From positions 1 to 15,712 of the forward strand of contig URWU01000012.1 in the NCBI GenBank assembly GCA_900551585.1: a stretch of DNA of 15,712 nucleotides. Reading direction: 5' to 3'. The stretch comes from an uncultured Alphaproteobacteria bacterium (GTDB lineage Bacteria; Pseudomonadota; Alphaproteobacteria; RF32; CAG-239). The notes beneath the pieces are model-generated. The model was not told the origin of the DNA and ran no database searches. It was given only the letters and a program-made list of their open reading frames with translations. Shown in pieces: positions 1 through 5,717 of the stretch; position 1 is the stretch's first letter, and each line of letters starts with the position of its first letter. A program made the position numbers and the translations under genes.

Positions 1-4
1 CTAG

Positions 5-37
5 TCGTCGGCAGCGTCAGATGTGTATAAGAGACAG
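5..37 (+). other. Nextera transposase adapter left at contig end (artefact)
   Basis: Bases 5-37 match the 33-nt Illumina Nextera read-1 transposase adapter. The 19-bp Tn5 mosaic end AGATGTGTATAAGAGACAG lies at 19-37. Bases 1-4 are unexplained leader sequence. This is library-construction sequence, not genomic DNA. It makes spurious peptide ends in open frames crossing it: an ending SLIHI on the minus strand and a beginning MCIRDR on the plus strand. Genuine sequence starts at about base 38. Confidence 0.98.
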
Positions 38-1306
38 GTTCAAAATGCCGCCGGATTTTGCGCCGCTGTTAGCCGGGGTTTCTGTCTGCTTTTCCTCTTC
101 TTCATCTTCGTCCTGGCGTAATGCTTCTTTTGCCGCCATTTCTTCTTCAACTTTTTTGTTTTTGTTGGAAGAAACCAGCTGCGGCGTTAAATTCTTTTCC
201 TTCATAATATCTTCAGGAATTGGAATAAGAATATTTTTGACCGTTTCCGAAGCAAGTTTTATTGTCCCTTGGTCATCGCCGGCGTTTTGGCTGTTTCCGG
301 CCAAAATCTTGCGGATTTCTTCTTCGTCCTGCTTGTAGGCTTTGTCTTCTAAAACCATTTCATTGCGCGGAAATTTGCCGCCTTTGGCAACCACCCACGG
401 GTTGTCGCTTTTTTTGTCGGCATATTTTTCTTCCATGCTTTGCCACTGGCCACCGGATGCGTCCTTGGTGCCGTTCTGCCGCTTGTCCGCGGCAATCATG
501 CTCTTAATCGGCACGTTCTTGGCGTTCAGCGCGACTTGGTTCTCAGCAGCTTCGCCGGCAGTCTTAACCTCATTCTTGGCAAGAGTGACACGGCCGCGGT
601 CTTTTTCAAGAGGGATAAGCAGCTGCGGCGCGGCTTCGGCCGTCTGAACGGCAGGGCTGGCAGGCTGTTCTTCGATTTTTTTGGCGGCGGCGATTGTCGG
701 TGTTTTCTTTTCGTCTTGCGGCAAAGTCAACAGATTTTCGGGCTTTTTCTGCTCATGTCCGGCAACTTGTAAGGGGTTTTCCGGAAAATAGAGCGGCTCT
801 TTTTCGACCGGTTCGGGCTTGCTGTCGGAAGGGGCGGCTTTTTGCGGCTGCATTTTCTTTGGCATAAGCTCGTTTTCATCAACCGGCGGCGGTGATGAAA
901 TAACCTTTTCGAAGTTGCTGATGACTTTTTCGTTTTGTTCCGTTACCGGTTCGGCTGTTATCCTGGCAGAAGTTTGGAGGGGTATCTGGTTGGAGGCAAC
1001 AGCCCGGGTATCGGCGCTTTGTTCTAAGAAGTCATCGACGGAAAGAGGGATTTTATCAACAATTTCCTCTTGCGGAGCCTTAATTTCCGGCAAAACCGAC
1101 AAAACAATTTTTTTGGCCGGAACCGCAGCGGCGGTTTCAGCGGTCGGAACGGCGTCTCTGAGGAATAACGTGATGTTTTTACTGGGGATTTTTATCTCGG
1201 AGCGGGTATGCGAGTGGGCGCGTAAATATACCCCGTTTACGCCAAAAACCGTAAACAGGGAAAAAACAAAGCTGTAAACAAAAGTTTTTAAACCTGCTTT
1301 TTCCAT
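38..1306 (-). CDS. Membrane-anchored protein with long disordered charged/Pro-rich region (3' end missing)
   Basis: Not recognised as a named family. The start is taken at the ATG at 1306: GAGGGG lies 7 nt upstream on the minus strand, and the protein then opens with a short basic N-terminus and one hydrophobic helix (residues ~8-26). That predicts a signal anchor with the bulk in the periplasm. An in-frame ATG at 1438 adds 44 residues but has no ribosome binding site. After the helix come ~390 residues rich in Ala, Pro, Glu and Lys with few aromatics, mostly disordered in appearance. A slightly more ordered patch contains DNPWVVAKGGKFPRNE, and an acidic stretch (DEDEEEE) lies near the visible end. 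The 423 genuine codons run into the adapter at base 37, so the C-terminus is missing because of assembly, not mutation. It is divergent from the pilin genes across a ~313-nt gap. A TonB- or VirB10-like envelope-spanning role is conceivable from the anchor-plus-linker shape, but nothing in the sequence proves it. Confidence 0.7.
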
Positions 1307-1619
1307 AAATAAACCCCTCACAAACCTTGATAAATCAAAATGCGACTCTTGGCAAGAAGTTATGAATCCGGGTATAAAAGTTGTGGATTCTTTTAAATGT
1401 GTTTTGTTTTTTTTCTGTTTGGTATATGCTGAAGCCATGACAAAAAATCGTTGATTTACAAAAGCTAAACTGTGAATTTTTTGTTACAGCAAAAAAATAC
1501 GAGTGTAAACAATATGTTAACTCTTTTGCGCTAAAAGTAATAATGCTGGAAAAAAGTAAAAAAATTAGTTATTCTGAAAGAGTATAAAAGAGTTGCTAGA
1601 TTATTAAAGGAGAAAGATT
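1307..1619. promoter_or_regulatory. Divergent intergenic region between envelope protein and pilin unit
   Basis: This AT-rich 313-nt stretch separates the two divergent genes. Its left part (1307-1438) stays open in the minus-strand frame, but no ribosome binding site supports translation there. On the plus strand a possible promoter is TTGTTA (1481-1486), a 17-nt spacer and TGTAAA (1504-1509), which would leave a ~100-nt leader. A lone TATAAA lies at 1583-1588 without a matching -35. On the minus strand TTTACA followed 17 nt later by TAACAA is a weak candidate. No RNA gene or terminator is evident. Confidence 0.4.
1481..1509 (+). promoter_or_regulatory. Candidate promoter for the first pilin gene
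   Basis: TTGTTA at 1481-1486 and TGTAAA at 1504-1509 are 17 nt apart and match the sigma-70 consensus at 4/6 positions each. Transcription would start near 1516. The surrounding region is AT-rich, so chance matches are likely. Confidence 0.3.
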
Positions 1620-1973
1620 ATGCAATTTATTAAGAATAATATCTGCACCATTTGCTGCGTTGCCCTGATGGTTTTGATGGGTACTGCCGACAGTGCATTT
1701 GCTGTTGACGATTTGATGCAGACAGCAAATAACAAAGCAGTCGCCGTATTCAAATCTGTAAAACAGATTATCTTCGTCGTCGGCGGTTTCGGTTTGGTTG
1801 CTTTGGCATTTATGGCAATCTTCGGCAAACTGGACTGGAAAAAATTCTCAATGTTAGCTGTCGGCTTGGCTATTCTGGCTGCTGCCGGTGCTATCGTTGA
1901 CTACGCTACAGGTGCAAGCGCCGGTACTCAGATGTCTGATACCTTCGGCTCTGCTGCAAAAGGCGGCTACTAG
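1620..1973 (+). CDS. virB2: VirB2/TrbC-like pilin subunit
   Basis: This 117-residue exported protein has the size and layout of a T4SS major pilin. A signal peptide (residues 1-28, ending ADSAFA) is followed by an ~89-residue mature protein with two hydrophobic helices (about 46-66 and 77-96). They are joined by a short polar loop GKLDWKKF, as in VirB2/TrbC pilins that sit in the inner membrane before extraction into the pilus. The start has a good Shine-Dalgarno AAAGGAG (1606-1612) 7 nt upstream. Two in-frame stops in tandem (TAG TAG, 1971-1976) end it. It is the smallest of four pilin-like genes in a row, sharing the pattern GFG-x(6)-[AG]-x-F-[GN]-x-[LI]-x-W-K. It is therefore the best candidate for the main subunit. 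The VirB2 assignment rests on architecture and the VirB3/VirB4 neighbours, not on a database hit. Confidence 0.8.
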   Translation: MQFIKNNICTICCVALMVLMGTADSAFAVDDLMQTANNKAVAVFKSVKQIIFVVGGFGLVALAFMAIFGKLDWKKFSMLAVGLAILAAAGAIVDYATGASAGTQMSDTFGSAAKGGY

Positions 1974-2003
1974 TAGCGGTTATCGGATAACGCAATTACA
2001 ATT

Positions 2004-2057
2004 AAAGGAGGCTGATTATGGAAAATTTACTGATAAATTTATCTGCAAGCCTCCTTT
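2004..2057 (+). promoter_or_regulatory. Nested hairpin that buries a ribosome binding site (attenuator or terminator candidate)
   Basis: AAAGGAGGCT (2004-2013) is perfectly complementary to AGCCTCCTTT (2048-2057). Inside this 10-bp outer stem, AAATTTA (2023-2029) pairs with TAAATTT (2034-2040) around a CTGA loop. The outer 5' arm is the Shine-Dalgarno of the ATG at 2018, and the ATG lies inside the structure. The 3' arm runs into TTTTT (2055-2059), so the element could instead act as an intrinsic terminator or attenuator after the first pilin gene. Either way it would lower expression of the next gene relative to the first. Confidence 0.6.
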
Positions 2058-2449
2058 TTGTATTTGCTGCCGCAAAACTTGATATGGCGGATTATAGGCA
2101 GCTGTGCGTAAGAGTGAAGAAAACGGCTCGTTTTATGGCTTTGGTTTTAGTCTTTTCTTCAGTCTTATTCACAGCTTCTGCCCATGCGGAAGATACCGGT
2201 TTGTTCAAAGATTTGATAAAAAAAGGTGCCGAGATTTTCAACGGCATGCGGGATATCATTTATGTGGTTGCCGGTTTTGGTATTATCGGCGTTTCTGTCG
2301 GCGGTTTCTTTGGTAATTTGAACTGGAAATGGCTTGGTGCTATTGTCATCGGTCTGATGGTTATCGGTTTGACCGGCTCAATCATCAGTTATGTCGGCGG
2401 TACTCAGGCAAACGAAGCGGCGGAAGCCATCGGCGACACTCTCAAATAG
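2018..2449 (+). CDS. Second VirB2-like pilin protein (start uncertain: ATG 2018 or GTG 2114)
   Basis: The conserved part is a signal peptide with basic KKTAR, a hydrophobic core and TASAHA, cleaved near residue 57. Two helices (about 79-99 and 106-125) follow, joined by FFGNLNWKW. This aligns without gaps to the helix-loop-helix of the neighbouring pilins, so it is a paralogue. The ATG at 2018 has a near-perfect Shine-Dalgarno (AAAGGAGG, 2004-2011), but that site is locked in a hairpin and would put 32 extra, partly hydrophobic residues before the signal peptide. The in-frame GTG at 2114 would give a normal 25-residue signal peptide like those of the other pilins, but has only a weak upstream site. 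I keep the ATG coordinates and regard GTG 2114 as nearly as likely. The gene lies 10 nt before the third pilin gene, so the two are probably cotranscribed. Confidence 0.75.
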   Translation: MENLLINLSASLLFVFAAAKLDMADYRQLCVRVKKTARFMALVLVFSSVLFTASAHAEDTGLFKDLIKKGAEIFNGMRDIIYVVAGFGIIGVSVGGFFGNLNWKWLGAIVIGLMVIGLTGSIISYVGGTQANEAAEAIGDTLK

Positions 2450-2459
2450 GAGAGCTGTT

Positions 2460-3164
2460 ATGAAATCAGGTTCAAAATTTTTTACAATCACTTTTCTTTC
2501 TCTTTTCGTGTGGTTTCTGACGACCGGCGATGTTTTGGCTGATGATGTTTTGCAGGCTGTGCGTGCTCAGGCCATAAAAGTTTTATCAGGGTTGCGCCCT
2601 GTTATTTTTATTTTAGCCGGTTTCGGTCTCATTGGTTTTGCCTGGATGGCCATCTTTAATAAAATCAGCTGGAAATGGTTTGCCAATATTGCCATGGGTT
2701 TGTTCCTGGTAGCTAATATGGGGCTGTTTATTGATTATTTTGCCACCAAATCGGGGCAAAAGGGTCAATATGCCGAAAAACTGGGTTATGGCGATTATAT
2801 GAGTCAAAGCGGCTATACCTCAACAAGCGGAACGGATAGCGAGCCGCAAAAACAAACTGATAAAGGCGATACCGGAACAGTCGGAGGCAAAGACGACGGC
2901 AACGGCAGTAAAACGCCGAACTCCAGTAGTGACGAGCTTGAGAATAAAGGAACTTGTGTTCCGGCAACCGGCCTTAATTGTGATACTTCCGGAAGCAAAA
3001 CCGATACGACGGATATTGTAACCTGCAATACCAAAGGCGGTGTTTGGAATAACATAACCTTAAAATGCGAAACCAAAGCCGAGGCTGATAAAAAAGCGGC
3101 GATAACCGATCCTGTTCTTTGCGGACAATCCGGCGGAGCCTGGAAAGACGGTAAATGTTCTTAA
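2460..3164 (+). CDS. VirB2-like pilin domain with Cys-rich C-terminal extension
   Basis: This 234-residue exported protein starts at the ATG at 2460, preceded by GGAG (2449-2452), and has a signal peptide ending GDVLA (cleavage near 27). An in-frame upstream ATG at 2391 would lie inside the previous gene and bury the signal peptide, so it is rejected. Residues 28-99 form the pilin domain with two helices around FNKISWKWF. Residues ~100-234 are a polar Gly/Ser/Thr/Lys linker and six cysteines. One pair is CVPATGLNC (166-174). Two hairpin-like motifs follow: C189-x3-GG-x-W196-x6-C203 and C221-x3-GG-x-W228-x4-C233. Even spacing of paired cysteines in an exported protein suggests disulfide-closed loops (inference). 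The pilin domain is 71/72 identical to that of the gene at 3387. This is the last gene before the terminator at 3201-3235. It is about twice a usual VirB2, so a specialised subunit or surface-exposed variant is likely. Confidence 0.78.
   Translation: MKSGSKFFTITFLSLFVWFLTTGDVLADDVLQAVRAQAIKVLSGLRPVIFILAGFGLIGFAWMAIFNKISWKWFANIAMGLFLVANMGLFIDYFATKSGQKGQYAEKLGYGDYMSQSGYTSTSGTDSEPQKQTDKGDTGTVGGKDDGNGSKTPNSSSDELENKGTCVPATGLNCDTSGSKTDTTDIVTCNTKGGVWNNITLKCETKAEADKKAAITDPVLCGQSGGAWKDGKCS
2541..2756 (+). repeat. Duplicated pilin-domain segment, copy 1 (partner 3468-3683)
   Basis: Residues 28-99 of this pilin gene and of the gene at 3387 differ by one residue (Ile/Val at 39). By hand count the DNA differs at about 18 of 216 positions, all but one synonymous. 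No differences occur across the 77 nt 2634-2710 (partner 3561-3637). The signal peptides on one side and the extensions on the other are clearly more diverged. Confidence 0.9.
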
Positions 3165-3200
3165 TCTGATATTTCGACAAAAAAGAAGACGGGTACAAGA

Positions 3201-3235
3201 AAAAGGCAATTTGTCATAAAAAATTGCCTTTTTTT
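3201..3235 (+). terminator. Intrinsic terminator of the three-pilin unit
   Basis: GGCAATTT (3205-3212) pairs with AAATTGCC (3221-3228) around an 8-nt loop. The stem is flanked by an A-run on the left and seven T residues (3229-3235) on the right. It lies 37 nt after the stop codon of the third pilin gene. The A/T flanks would let it work in both directions. Confidence 0.9.
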
Positions 3236-3250
3236 ATTAACTATTCTATG

Positions 3251-3349
3251 TTAGATTGAATCTAATGATTTTGACGATAGTATTCGTAACAAATTCATTG
3301 CCTCAATGTGTGTGAAAAGTTTGTGAAAGCTTTTTGATAAATTCAATCT
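3251..3349. promoter_or_regulatory. Palindrome and half-site upstream of the giant pilin-like gene
   Basis: TTAGATTGAATCTAA (3251-3265) is a perfect palindrome: two 7-nt arms around one G. A further inverted copy of one half, ATTCAATCT, lies at 3341-3349. TTGACG (3271-3276) directly after the palindrome resembles a -35 box, but no convincing -10 follows at 16-18 nt (TTCATT at best). The arrangement looks like an operator for a dimeric regulator of the gene at 3387. The regulator is not in the window. Confidence 0.4.
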
Positions 3350-3386
3350 GCCTGTCGCATGACAAGGCCCTTGGTGGGAGTGTACA

Positions 3387-5456
3387 ATGAAAAACAGTAG
3401 AAAAATTTTGTGGTTATGCTTAATTTGTGTCGGAGTACTCTTCCTGACAACCGGCGAGGCTTATGCGGACGATGTTTTGCAGGCTGTGCGTGCTCAGGCG
3501 GTAAAAGTTTTGTCCGGATTGCGCCCGGTTATTTTCATTTTAGCAGGTTTCGGCCTCATCGGTTTTGCCTGGATGGCCATCTTTAATAAAATCAGCTGGA
3601 AATGGTTTGCCAATATTGCCATGGGTTTGTTCCTGGTGGCTAATATGGGATTGTTTATCGATTATTTTGCGACGAAATCGGGAGAAAAAGGAACTTATTC
3701 AGAAGAATTGGGCTTTGGCAACTATATAACACAAAAAGAATATGCCGGCATGTCGGGAACATCTTCCGATCCAAAATCGCAATCGGCAAAATCTGAGGGA
3801 GATCCGACAGCTGAGGGCGGCAATAAAGAAAATTCAGAGAGCAGCGGTATTGACGGCGCACAGAATTGTACTCCGGGCGTCGGAACCAACTGCAGCGGAA
3901 CTCCGGGTGACGGAGCAGGCAAAGGCGGCAGTTCGACTGAATCCGGTAATGCGACCGGAACCGGAAATACCCCCTCGGGTGCTCAGTTGAATGATTTGGC
4001 GCAAAAAGCCAAAGAGCAATATAACCAAACCGGCCAGGTTGATATGAACAAGTTAATCAATGACGAAGTTGCGGCCGGACGCATGACGCCGGAACAGGCA
4101 GCTTCTGCCGGCAGTTATTTTACTGATGTTGCTAACGCCAAGGGCGGTGATGTCGGCAAAGCGATTGATAATGCAATCGACAATTCAATGCAACAGGCCA
4201 AAGAAGAATATGAAAGAGAGCAGGAACAGGCTCGCCAAGACTTCTTCAATCAGAACAAAGGACAAGACCCCACAACCTACGACGGCGGAACAATCGGTGA
4301 GGTTGAAGTGACCGGCAAAGCGCCTTCCAAGACCGGCGCAGGTTTGGACCATGTTCTTAACGATACTGCCATAAACAACACCGGCAAGCTGGAAAATCCT
4401 TTGAATAAAAATAATGGCAACAATTATGACATTGACGGCGGAATGCTTGATGAGGTCGTTATTACGCCTTCTGCTTCAATGGACGATGTTGAAAATTATG
4501 TCAATCAGGGAAGCAACAGCAATACAGGTTCCAATATGCCTTCTGCCGCTCAGATGAACGAATTGGCTAAAAGAGCGCAGGAACAATATAACAAAACCGG
4601 AAAAGTCGACATGAATAAACTTCTGCGCGAAGAAATTGCGGCCGGCCGTATGACGGCGGAACAAGCTGCGCGGGCCGGAGGCATATTCACTGATGTTGCC
4701 AATTCCAAAGGCGGTGATGTCGGCAAGGCGATAGATGATGTTCTTGACGGTTCTATGGCTCAGGCTAAGGAAGAATACGAAAGAGAGCAGGAACAGGCTC
4801 GTCAGGATTTCTTCAATCAGAACAAAGGGGATAACACAACCTATGACGGCGGCACGCTTGATGAGGTTGAAGTGACCGGCAAAGCGCCTTCCAAGACCGG
4901 TGCGGGTTTGGACCATATTCTTAATGATACGGCCATAAACAACACCGGCAAGCTGGAAAATCCTTTGAATAAAAATAATGGCAGCAAGGAAGAAGAGTCA
5001 GGCGGCTTAAGCTATTTTGCCTGCCAGAAACAGGGCGGTACCTGGGATAATGCCAGCGGCACCTGCAAAGGGGCAAAACCGGCCGACAGCAGTTCTGCGG
5101 ATGATGAAGAGGAAGAAAGCAAAAAAGATGTCGGCTTTGAAGATGATGACAACAGCGGTATCAGTTTCTATGCCTGCCAGCAAAAAGGCGGTACTTGGTC
5201 GGACAACGGCTGTGTCTTGCCCGGCGACAGTAAGAAAACCGATGCCTCAAGTTCAGATTCTGCCGCCAGCGAAGAAGCTGAATGTAAGAGCCGTGGGTCT
5301 GGATATATCTGGTACGGAAAATACGGTTGTATGAGAAAATCAGATTACAATAACCTTACGGAAGAAAAAGAACGTGCCTGCCGTGCAAAAGGCGGATTCT
5401 ATACGCCCGGCAAGGGATGCATGAACGGTGATACTTATGAATATGAACCGGATTAA
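3387..5456 (+). CDS. Giant pilin-like protein: VirB2-type domain fused to a repeat-containing exported region
   Basis: This 689-residue exported protein starts at the ATG at 3387, with GGGAG (3376-3380) 6 nt upstream. A signal peptide (1-27, ending GEAYA) precedes a two-helix pilin domain (28-99) almost identical to that of the previous gene. CTPGVGTNC (161-169) matches the neighbour's first Cys pair. Residues 197-344 and 386-532 are two copies of a ~148-residue repeat containing VDMNKL, a charged KEEYEREQEQARQDFF helix, EVEVTGKAP and LDHxLNDTAINNTGKLENPL. Residues 540-689 carry four Cys motifs: C546-GG-W553-C560, C597-GG-W604-C609, C633-W642-C648 and C665-GG-Y672-C678, separated by acidic Ser/Asp/Glu linkers. 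VirB2-family pilins are usually near 120 residues, so this is over five times longer. The gene stands alone between two terminators and may have its own control. A pilus-anchored adhesin or tip subunit is a reasonable guess, not shown. No cell-wall anchor or second signal is seen. Confidence 0.8.
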   Translation: MKNSRKILWLCLICVGVLFLTTGEAYADDVLQAVRAQAVKVLSGLRPVIFILAGFGLIGFAWMAIFNKISWKWFANIAMGLFLVANMGLFIDYFATKSGEKGTYSEELGFGNYITQKEYAGMSGTSSDPKSQSAKSEGDPTAEGGNKENSESSGIDGAQNCTPGVGTNCSGTPGDGAGKGGSSTESGNATGTGNTPSGAQLNDLAQKAKEQYNQTGQVDMNKLINDEVAAGRMTPEQAASAGSYFTDVANAKGGDVGKAIDNAIDNSMQQAKEEYEREQEQARQDFFNQNKGQDPTTYDGGTIGEVEVTGKAPSKTGAGLDHVLNDTAINNTGKLENPLNKNNGNNYDIDGGMLDEVVITPSASMDDVENYVNQGSNSNTGSNMPSAAQMNELAKRAQEQYNKTGKVDMNKLLREEIAAGRMTAEQAARAGGIFTDVANSKGGDVGKAIDDVLDGSMAQAKEEYEREQEQARQDFFNQNKGDNTTYDGGTLDEVEVTGKAPSKTGAGLDHILNDTAINNTGKLENPLNKNNGSKEEESGGLSYFACQKQGGTWDNASGTCKGAKPADSSSADDEEEESKKDVGFEDDDNSGISFYACQQKGGTWSDNGCVLPGDSKKTDASSSDSAASEEAECKSRGSGYIWYGKYGCMRKSDYNNLTEEKERACRAKGGFYTPGKGCMNGDTYEYEPD
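3468..3683 (+). repeat. Duplicated pilin-domain segment, copy 2 (partner 2541-2756)
   Basis: This is the second copy of the segment encoding residues 28-99 of both extended pilins. The block 3561-3637 is identical, base for base, to 2634-2710, covering the end of helix 1, the polar loop and the start of helix 2. Confidence 0.9.
3975..4418 (+). repeat. Internal tandem repeat, copy 1, in the giant pilin-like gene
   Basis: It encodes residues 197-344 and is mirrored by residues 386-532. The copies are separated by ~41 residues that carry a third, degenerate version of the EVxVT motif (GGMLDEVVITPSA, 351-363). Similarity is highest at the ends; about 50 nt around 4368-4419 is identical to 4932-4983. 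Confidence 0.9.
4542..4982 (+). repeat. Internal tandem repeat, copy 2, in the giant pilin-like gene
   Basis: It encodes residues 386-532. Relative to copy 1 it has lost one residue before the TTYDGG segment and carries mostly conservative changes (for example AQLNDL versus AQMNEL). Such DNA-level similarity allows unequal recombination, so repeat number may vary between strains. Confidence 0.9.
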
Positions 5457-5516
5457 TTTCTCCGGTCCGGAATATACCTGAGGTGCTTGCCTTAAGGAAT
5501 GAGAAATAAGCATAAT

Positions 5517-5549
5517 GTCCGGCTGAAATAAAATATTTGCCGGCCGGAC
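5517..5549 (+). other. Inverted repeat between giant pilin-like gene and virB3
   Basis: GTCCGGC (5517-5523) and GCCGGAC (5543-5549) can form a 7-bp stem with an AT-rich loop. A further ACCGGA / TCCGGT pair (5447-5452 / 5461-5466) straddles the stop codon of the upstream gene. Neither is followed by a T-run. They may be mRNA 3'-end structures, and no gene is supported in 5457-5717. Confidence 0.35.
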
Positions 5550-5583
5550 GGAATGCGCCGTAGGTCATTAACACATTATTCAT

Positions 5584-5623
5584 AAAAAAAAGGTATACTC
5601 ATAACTAAGAGTATGCCTTTTTT
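5584..5623 (+). terminator. Intrinsic terminator after the giant pilin-like gene
   Basis: GGTATACTC (5592-5600) pairs with GAGTATGCC (5609-5617), with one G-T wobble, around an 8-nt loop. An A-run lies before it and six T residues (5618-5623) after it. It separates the pilin-like gene from the virB3-virB4 unit. Confidence 0.88.
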
Positions 5624-5638
5624 GCGTTATAAGAGATG

Positions 5639-5666
5639 TTGACATGTCAGGTTTTTGTTGCATAAA
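5639..5666 (+). promoter_or_regulatory. virB3: Promoter candidate for virB3-virB4 with overlapping palindrome
   Basis: TTGACA (5639-5644) is a perfect -35 box. CATAAA (5661-5666), 16 nt on, matches the -10 consensus at 4/6 positions. It lies just after the terminator and ~50 nt before the virB3 start, the right place for this unit's promoter. TGACATGTCA (5640-5649), a perfect 10-nt palindrome, overlaps the -35 and could be a repressor site. Confidence 0.55.
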
Positions 5667-5717
5667 AAAAACAAAAAGCTATCATAAAAACAACAATATT
5701 ATAGGGGTTTATTAATC

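Noticed and set aside
21..338. Plus-strand open frame starting MCIRDR
   Set aside because: Its start lies in the adapter and it is antisense to the real minus-strand gene.
17..1438. Full open frame of 473 codons on the minus strand taken as the gene
   Set aside because: The first 44 codons lack a ribosome binding site, while the ATG at 1306 has GAGGGG and begins a signal anchor. The last codons are adapter-derived.
2391..2459. Upstream ATG for the third pilin-like gene
   Set aside because: It lies within the second pilin gene and would place 23 polar, basic residues before a normal signal peptide. The ATG at 2460 has its own ribosome binding site.
4476..4916. 146-codon minus-strand frame
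   Set aside because: It is antisense to the repeat region of the giant pilin-like gene, with no ribosome binding site or recognisable domain; codon-bias shadow.
3975..4982. Direct repeats considered as CRISPR or transposon ends
   Set aside because: Only two long copies lie in a continuous reading frame, with no spacers, terminal inverted repeats or transposase gene; they are protein-domain repeats.
5356..5583. 75-codon minus-strand frame in the gap before virB3
   Set aside because: More than a third is antisense to the giant pilin-like gene, there is no ribosome binding site, and the start abuts a terminator hairpin.
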